From assembly GCF_000003815.2 (NCBI RefSeq), contig NC_049991.1, positions 13,807,685 to 13,871,684 on the forward strand: a DNA stretch of 64,000 nt, read 5' to 3'. This document shows, piece by piece, positions 58,001 to 64,000 of the stretch; positions within the stretch are counted from its first letter, which is position 1; every line of letters begins with the position of its first letter. A model generated the notes under the pieces. The model worked only from the letters and a program-made list of their open reading frames with translations, had not been told where the DNA came from and did no database searches. The DNA comes from Branchiostoma floridae (Eukaryota > Chordata > Leptocardii > Amphioxiformes > Branchiostomatidae). The translations under genes and the position numbers were made by a program.

Positions 58001-60439
58001 CATCACAACATCACAACGGCGACTATTCTGGCCACAGGGCATTTTGCCACTGCAAGTGGCAAAATGCAAAAATACAGAATGAAGCTATGTTAAGCAGTGT
58101 TAAAATTGATGGGAAGCAGTCTAACCTACATTTCTACCAGTGTAAGTTTGTGCTCTGTGTGGTACCACTACTGGCTACTGTACCCATGAAGTTCTCAAGA
58201 TTGATCTGATACTTCATGGATAAAGAGTTCAAGTTTTGTTGTTAAGCCTTGACCACTGTTGTGTTTGTCCCAGGTGAAGTAGAGGCCATGTTGGAGAAGG
58301 AGGGGATCTCCCTGGTGGATGTCACTCCTGCAGACCTGGACACCATGTAAGTCAGCTCTCAATTTCTACAGTGTATGTCGATGAAGGTTAAACATACAGG
58401 TAATAAGACACACTAAACAATGGCTACTCAAGAAGCATGGATAGATTTTGTAATTACTGAAGAGAGTTATGTCTAATATAACTTACTCATAGCCATTACA
58501 ATTTTGTAAACGGTCAGACATTTCAGACAGCATCCAATATCTCTTACTAGTAATGTCCAACCCTTGCAAAACAGTGAACAGCGAATGCTAAACTGGATAG
58601 TGAATGAATGATTGATTGACTGAGAAAAATCCAAGTCCAGCTGTCTGTAACATCCATTAGTAACATAGTGTTCATGGTACATGTATATTTGCAAGACTAT
58701 TATCAATTTACTAGGTTGAAGAGAACAACTTTAACATTTGCAGTGAGCACACACTGTGTATTACTTACAAAAAGTCTGTATTGTTTGCAGTGTGAAGGTT
58801 TTGCAGTTCACACAGTTATAGTCCTCATCAAGTTACAAAAGACTACTCTGTTCCTCCAGGTTCAGTAGTACGTCAGGAGCAGAACTCCTGAGTCACAGCG
58901 GAGGCGGGTCAGGGGGATATCTGGAGCACATCTTCAGATATGCTGCTAGGGAACTCTTCGGACAAGACGTGCAATCTGTGAATTACAAAACACTCAGGTA
59001 GGTCTGATGGTCATGTGTGTCTTTGTGCACAGTTCTGCATGAATGGACAAGTTGTGGCATATATTGCTACCATATTAGATCATGTACTGCAGGATTCAAG
59101 TAGTCCTGTAAAATTTTTCTTTGCCCAGAGAAGTACCCTTTAGTGTTATGACTATGAGAACTGCCTATGTATGCACCATCAATTAATATCATTGTAATAT
59201 AAGACAAGACGAATGTACTATTAGCTGTTAAAATCAAATCTGCTTCTGGCTTGCACAGTGATTAGCCTGAGTTTTGTGATGTTTTCCATATGCTACATAA
59301 GGTGGGCTCTTTCTCCTTGACTTTATATGCCTATAGTGACCACCTATGCACATACACTTGGACCAAATTATATTGGTCCTGAATTGGTCCCGAGTGGTCT
59401 TCTTTTGCAGTTTTGACTATATCTCTGTCTTCTCTTAGGAACAAAGACTTTAAAGAGGTGACCCTTGAGGTGGAAGGGAAGGTAGTCCTGAAGTTTGCCC
59501 TGGCGTACGGCTTCAGGAACATCCAGAACATGGTACAGAAGATCAAGCGAGGGAAGTCACCCTACCACTTTGTAGAGGTCATGGCCTGTCCTTCAGGTAT
59601 ACAGCTCAGCTTCATGTGTACTTTCACCGCTGGCATTTTATAAGTACAATGTACATAGGTCATCCTAGTATTTTTCTATTGTTTGAGTAAACAAATTAAA
59701 CAAGTATACAAGGAAGGTTCCTATAGCTAGTTGTGAGATTGTATTGTGACACAAGCTCATATGAAAGCCCTTTTGTCATTTCTATTGCTGACTTTGAAGG
59801 GGTGAACTGGAGCAAGGACTAGAGGGTGTAATAGACTTTCAGATTAATTCAGTGGAAACCTGTTTCATTAGGCACTGACCTGTATCTGTAGATTTAGTGT
59901 AGCTGCACTTAGCAAGCTTGTGGCATGGCAGTAGCTGGTTATATTCCATTGAACAGCCCATCACACCTAACCCTTACACATCTAGCTGCATTACCTATGA
60001 TGTTTCTGGAGAAAAACAATTTGGATCACATCCATCCTGGGTTGACAAATCTGGTACTTAAGGGTGAGGGCAAGTAACCTGTACGTACACATGTACTTGG
60101 TTCCATGGAGTGAGTCTGTCATGTTCAACATTTAAAGTTCAGCAATATTCAGAAGATGTCTTCTGTTATCTACCACTATTGTGTTTGTACTTTTCAGGCT
60201 GTCTGAATGGAGGTGGGCAGGTCAGAATAGGAGACAAAGAGGCAGACAAGGACCTCCTGACCAGAGCAGAGGAGCTCTACTCGGCGCTGCCAGTTAGAAC
60301 ACCTGAGGAGAACCCTCTCCTTGAGTCCCTGTACAGCGAGTGGCTCAGTGGTAGGGACAATGAGAAGGCCAGACGGATGCTGCACACGTCCTACCATCCT
60401 GTGGAAAAGATGACGAACGCTCTAGCAATCAAATGGTGA
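52093..60439 (+). CDS. CIAO3: cytosolic iron-sulfur assembly component 3 (NARFL/Nar1)
   Basis: Eleven coding exons: 52093-52158, 53312-53404, 54136-54291, 55257-55389, 55737-55868, 56203-56339, 56915-57026, 58274-58346, 58860-58997, 59439-59596 and 60198-60439. All introns are GT-AG and phases agree, giving 479 residues (human 476). The start [18 protein letters not shown] is the conserved N-terminus. The N-terminal cluster ligands are C24 and C70, C73, C76 (in CLACSGC). The C-terminal H-cluster-like ligands are C192 (in ACPG), C248 (in VMPCFDKK), C397 and C401 (in [13 protein letters not shown]). The protein ends in the conserved Trp (AIKW). CIAO3 belongs to the [FeFe]-hydrogenase-like family but has no hydrogenase role. 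In the cytosol it links the NUBP1/NUBP2 scaffold to the CIAO1-CIAO2B-MMS19 targeting complex for Fe-S delivery to DNA and translation enzymes. All expected ligands are present, so the gene should be functional. The end of exon 7 is duplicated in the following intron. It shares a divergent promoter with CYBC1. Confidence 0.97.
53665..53676. repeat. poly-C run in CIAO3 intron 2
   Basis: Twelve consecutive C residues. Confidence 0.9.
56558..56743 (+). pseudogene. fossil fragment of a retroelement ORF C-terminus in CIAO3 intron 6
   Basis: A frame of 61 codons ends with a Cys/His-rich motif: [20 protein letters not shown] followed by QSCK and a stop. The pattern C-x2-C, then H-x-IGL-x-SH, then C resembles the zinc-binding tail found at the end of many reverse-transcriptase-related ORFs in animal genomes (the SRIGLxSH motif). 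The upstream part is helical and charged ([17 protein letters not shown]). No reverse transcriptase domain is nearby, so this is an old truncated insertion. The element family cannot be named. Confidence 0.5.
57009..57163 (+). repeat. 84-bp tandem duplication across the exon 7 donor of CIAO3
   Basis: The end of exon 7 plus the start of its intron (GTGGACTGTGTCATCACTTC, then TGGTGAGTCC, ending CACCCATAAGCAACAGTTAT) is repeated with an 84-base offset. Donor sites are at 57027 and 57111. Reading through the first donor meets an in-frame TAA at about 57070, so only the first donor yields full-length protein. Confidence 0.85.
58039..58067. repeat. 13-bp perfect hairpin in CIAO3 intron 7
   Basis: GCATTTTGCCACT and AGTGGCAAAATGC are exact reverse complements separated by 3 bases. 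Confidence 0.9.
58471..58535 (-). repeat. R1 repeat copy in CIAO3 intron 8
   Basis: The reverse complement reads GGATGCTGTCTGAAATGTCT, GACCGTTTACAAAA and then diverges. It is close to the 50341 copy (GGACGCTGTTTGAAATGTCT). It therefore contains the 3' side of the hammerhead-like region in the variant form TGAAATGTC. Confidence 0.6.
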
Positions 60440-61272
60440 TCACAACGATGTTTCCTTGGTTTCTTTTATGGTTATTCGGGTCTTCTGCCTAGCCGGACTA
60501 AAATCGTGCTCCTAGCGGCCGGCCTTACAGTAGCCACCACCTAGGGAGGGGGTCAGCCAGCGAGAGATTGTGTAAACACAGGCTAGTGTTCTACCTGAAT
60601 CGCAATGACAATTCCTTGTTGTGTCTCTATCAAGTATCGACATAAGGCACACTATAGAGAAGAACAGCATGGTAGATGTCTCCAAACTTTACCTCCATCA
60701 TTTTGGATGAAAAGTTGGATGGCTATGTTATATAGATGTACCTCAACAACATAAAATGCACATATTATTGAGGCCAAGAATAGAATAGAACATAGGTTTC
60801 TTTGTGTTGCAGAAAGAGCATGCAATATGCGACCGTTGTGTCTTTGTGTGTTTATGTTTTGTTGAAAATACAATACAAATGTACATGTACTTGCTTTTGG
60901 TAAATACAAATATGTCTTGAGTAAAAGAAAACATATTTCCATACTGTGTTTTTTTTTTACTAAGTCTCGAACTCATAGTACTGGTACTTGGAAGAAAGGC
61001 ATTGCTCTTTGATTCTCTTGCCTTGGCAGAAAAGAACTCTATTAAGGTCACGTTTGTATGGCCTAGTTTGTATTCTGTATCTATATAGCCGGTATAACCG
61101 CTGTTATGCGTAACACACCAGCTTCGCAGGCACGCAGCAAAGTATACACTGTAAGCTATCCATCCCTACAGCTGGATGTGCCGGTGCCATTCTTTTACAT
61201 TATTCTTGTACAATATTGCCAAAAAAGATCCTTCCTGTAGTCCATAATCATGCAGATGACACTTGTCCCTCC
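60440..61272. other. convergent 3' intergenic spacer between CIAO3 and GRWD1
   Basis: About 830 bp containing the 3' UTRs of both genes. No canonical AATAAA close to either stop codon is convincing; variants such as AATACA occur at about 60868. There is no ORF with support. Confidence 0.6.
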
Positions 61273-64000
61273 TCAAACACTGATAGTTCTGAAGATATTG
61301 AACCCACTGTGAGCTGTGCTCACGAGGACCCCTGGCAGCTGTGGGTGCCAGTGCAGCTCCTTGATATCGTTCTGTCCCATGTGCACAAACAGCAGCTGCG
61401 GCGGCACGTCCACGCCCTGTGAGGCCGCGCCCTCCTCGTCCCTCTCCACCGCCAGGTCCCACATGGTGAGCTGGTCGTCTGCTCCCGAGGCGGCGAACAC
61501 CGTGCTGTCCGTGGGGTGCCACTCCACTGAGGTGATGGGGGCCGTGTGGTGCTTAAACACTGCCACTGCTACTCCCTTCTGCAAGAGAGGATGTTTGAGA
61601 ATTGAATATATAATGTTGATATTGATGGCAGCGAATCATATTAAAGAAGTCATTCTGTTAAGAATATGCACTAGACAAATACCTGTGTATGAATCATGTC
61701 ATCTCAAATGTTTTTTTCTTGACCATATGAAACCTCCAACATTTACGTCTCATGGGTTTACTTTTTGTCACTTGAGGTAATACAAGTATATGCATTGTAT
61801 ATATTATTCTGAAGAAAATTTTGGTCAAAATGTGAAATGTTAAAGCATTGTTAGCTGAATGATACAAGACAGTCTGAAAAAACTTTTTGAAGAGTAAATG
61901 CAGGGACTGTGATAGTATTGCATGCAGTAATACAATAAATCATCAGCGAACAAAAGTAGCCCCATGGTTTTTGTTAGGAAAGCTTATCCATAGACAAAAA
62001 TGATACCGACCTGAAATTGTCGCAGGTCCCACACTTTGATGACTCCGTCGTCCCCCCCTGACACGATGAATGGTTCGTGCCTGTTCCAGCTGATGACGTT
62101 GACGTCCCGTTCGTGGGCTGTTGTTGTTAACATGTTTGCCTTGCTAGGGGCCGCACGGATGTCCCATATCCGTACGGTCTTGTCCACAGAACAGGAGGCA
62201 AAAACCTAGAAAAAGTTTGAGACACATGTATAAATGCCTACAAACAGGGTCATGGTCGTAATGGTTATATATCAGGACTTCATTTTTACGATGTCTTATT
62301 ATATGCTGCATTGTAGATCTAGTGGTGCACAATTATGCACATTCAAGGATTCTTGATAAGAATCAATAGACTTCTTTCTAATAACCTTGAAAGAAACGAC
62401 GGGAACAATGCAGTACTCTTTTTTTCTGATCATGACCCACCGTTACTGCTTGATCTATAGCAAAACTATTCCTGTCCCTGGTTGAATTACATGTATTCTA
62501 GAACTTATGATCAAACACTTAAGAATACAAGTCTAGAGCATCTCTCAGGTTTCATTGTCAATTGAGTCACTCTACAGTCTACTGTAAACGATATCCAGAT
62601 CAGGGGTCTAGCCAGCGTCCGTTTTTCCGTCAATTGACGGAAATTTGCTGCGTCTGACGGAAAAATTTTAAAACCAATCCGTCAACCTTGACGGACAAAA
62701 ATCCTTGGTGGAAGCTACAGGCGGCTTGGGGACGCCGTCCACGGCCGTAAAAGCCACACACTGTTTGTTTTGCTATTGTTATGATTGTTGACAATGTGTG
62801 TCGGCGCCCTTTCGCATACGATAATCTCATTAAAACCCGTTTTTCAAGGTCTCAGTTCAGTCCTTCTAATTAATTTTCGCGGTTTTCGCGACGATTGTAA
62901 TTGGCTGACGGAAAAAAATTTCGAGCTGGCTAAAGCCCTGATCCAGATGTTGAATATTATCATTCATACGTTTCAACTAATATAATTATTTCACACATTT
63001 CTGTTGCTATGACTTTCATACGTTTCTATTGATAATTGATGATTTGTATCATGACTTCTCTATTTGCTGGATGGTTCTTATAATTTTGTTGAATAAAAGA
63101 ATGTCCAGACGTACTGTAGCCTCATTAGGTGACCACTGGATGTCCTCTACAGACTGGGTGTGTCCAGTGAAGGGTCTCTGATCAACGTTCCAGCCTCCGT
63201 CCTGCATGTTCCACACATGGATGTCCTTCCTACAGTCTCCTGTAGCCAGCCGACCTGCACACAACAAATGTACCAAGGTTGGTCTGTAGCCTTCATTGTA
63301 CATCAAACTAGATTCAGACTTATAAAGTCATACGTAAAGGCAAAGATAAATATGCTTTTTAAAAGACGTGGTAAATCATACTAATTTCATTCAATCCAGT
63401 AATGCAAACAATATCTTTGAAGACATATGATGGTGTCTCATGAAAGATTACAAGAATACAACTTGTTAAAAAAAACTGATAACTATGTTGACCTATTTGA
63501 CATCAACTTTTTTACACTACTAAAGTATTCAAATCATAAGCAGTATGTGCAGTGTAGGGCTGTCTCCATGACTCTCTAGAAAATAGCTTGGTGACAAAAG
63601 TTTCACCCATCTGTCCCTAAATCTGAGCTTCATGACATGCAATTGATGAAAAAAATATTTTTTGTAAGCTAACAATGACAGATTTAACAACAAAAGTTAA
63701 CAAAATGGGCTCCTAAACAATGAGTAGGATGGAAAGAATTCAAAGCTGGAGACAGCAATGGTCCAATGATATTGATGAAACATACAAATGGTTCTGTAAC
63801 AAGTGTAAGGCACACACTTGCATATGTTTTACAATTTTTACAGATGAAGTCAAACCTGATAAAGTTGTATACAGTGTATAACTTATAAGAAATGTGAAGA
63901 AAAACCATTGTTACGTACCATTGACTGTTGTTGACCAATCCACAGCGAACCCTTCTGTCTGGTGCCCAGGGAAGGAGTACACCGGCTGCATCTTGTCCTT
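61273..64000 (-). CDS. GRWD1: glutamate-rich WD repeat-containing protein 1, C-terminal half (5' end outside window)
   Basis: Four exons on the minus strand: 64000-63919 (partial), 63254-63115, 62205-62011 and 61578-61273. Splice sites are consensus and phases agree. They encode the last 240 or so residues (human protein 446). WD40 repeats are visible with their Trp-Asp ends: [12 protein letters not shown], then [20 protein letters not shown], then [17 protein letters not shown], then [20 protein letters not shown]. The conserved tail LLVHMG-type segment is followed by HWHPQLPG and ends FRTISV, nearly identical to the vertebrate C-terminus. GRWD1 is a nuclear/nucleolar beta-propeller that binds histones, takes part in replication licensing with CDC6/CDT1, and assists ribosome biogenesis and RPL3 assembly (yeast Rrb1). 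A hAT MITE sits in the intron between the second and third exons listed. The N-terminal acidic region and first repeats lie beyond the window. Confidence 0.96.
62601..62940. mobile_element. hAT-type MITE with 8-bp target-site duplication
   Basis: A 340-bp insertion bounded by imperfect terminal inverted repeats (left CAGGGGTCTAGCCAGC; right, read inverted, CAGGGCTTTAGCCAGC). A perfect 8-bp duplication ATCCAGAT flanks it at 62593-62600 and 62941-62948. The 8-bp duplication and CAGGG ends are hallmarks of the hAT superfamily. Inside are repeated CTGACGG/CCGTCA motifs near both ends (about 62627-62695 and 62905), like subterminal transposase-binding repeats. It has no transposase ORF. It lies in an intron of GRWD1 and should be spliced out. 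Confidence 0.92.

Noticed and set aside
61316-61780. 154-codon plus-strand frame
   Set aside because: Antisense shadow of the last GRWD1 exon.
1-64000. CRISPR array, operons, bacterial promoters or ribosome binding sites
   Set aside because: The window is eukaryotic; no direct-repeat/spacer array was seen.

Overview
The window is eukaryotic, animal DNA. The real genes are split by short consensus introns. Their products align best with deuterostome orthologues, and the intergenic DNA is full of short DNA transposons, tRNA-headed SINE pieces and tandem duplications. The overall style fits a cephalochordate (amphioxus, Branchiostoma); that assignment is inference and no species-specific marker was seen. 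A run of N (11144-11559) is an assembly gap.

The right-hand 17 kb (47.4-64 kb) is a compact gene cluster that I could resolve exon by exon. CYBC1/EROS (minus, 47440-51641) encodes the small ER membrane chaperone needed for cytochrome b-245 (phagocyte NADPH oxidase). CIAO3/NARFL (plus, 52093-60439, 11 exons, 479 residues) encodes the [FeFe]-hydrogenase-like subunit of the cytosolic iron-sulfur targeting complex. GRWD1 (minus, 64000-61273, 3' end only) encodes a glutamate-rich WD40 histone-binding and ribosome-biogenesis protein. CYBC1 and CIAO3 are head to head with about 450 bp between start codons; this spacer carries three evenly phased CCAAT boxes. CIAO3 and GRWD1 converge, with about 830 bp between stop codons.

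The left-hand 47 kb has no recognisable conserved gene. Candidate pieces are: a GC-rich Pro/Gly/His-rich exon (about 752-1057, minus); a TATA+Inr promoter leading into a signal-anchor-like N-terminus cut by the gap (10750-11143); a CpG-rich block (27.95-29.1 kb) followed by a TATA box and a short ORF with an eh1-like motif (29740-29980); and a compact intronless ORF of 143 codons with TATA, Inr and AATAAA signals (31756-32324) lying just after a 73-bp near-perfect palindrome. Mobile DNA includes an internally deleted mariner (16293-16868), a hAT-type MITE with a perfect 8-bp target duplication (62601-62940, in a GRWD1 intron), two foldback MITEs, a tRNA-derived SINE, and a dispersed repeat family with at least seven partial copies, one of which carries a hammerhead-like core.

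The most unusual observations are the 105-bp tandem duplication across the last intron/exon junction of CYBC1, which leaves two acceptors exactly 35 codons apart and both in frame; a similar 84-bp junction duplication in CIAO3; the hammerhead-like repeat; and the palindrome-linked intronless gene.
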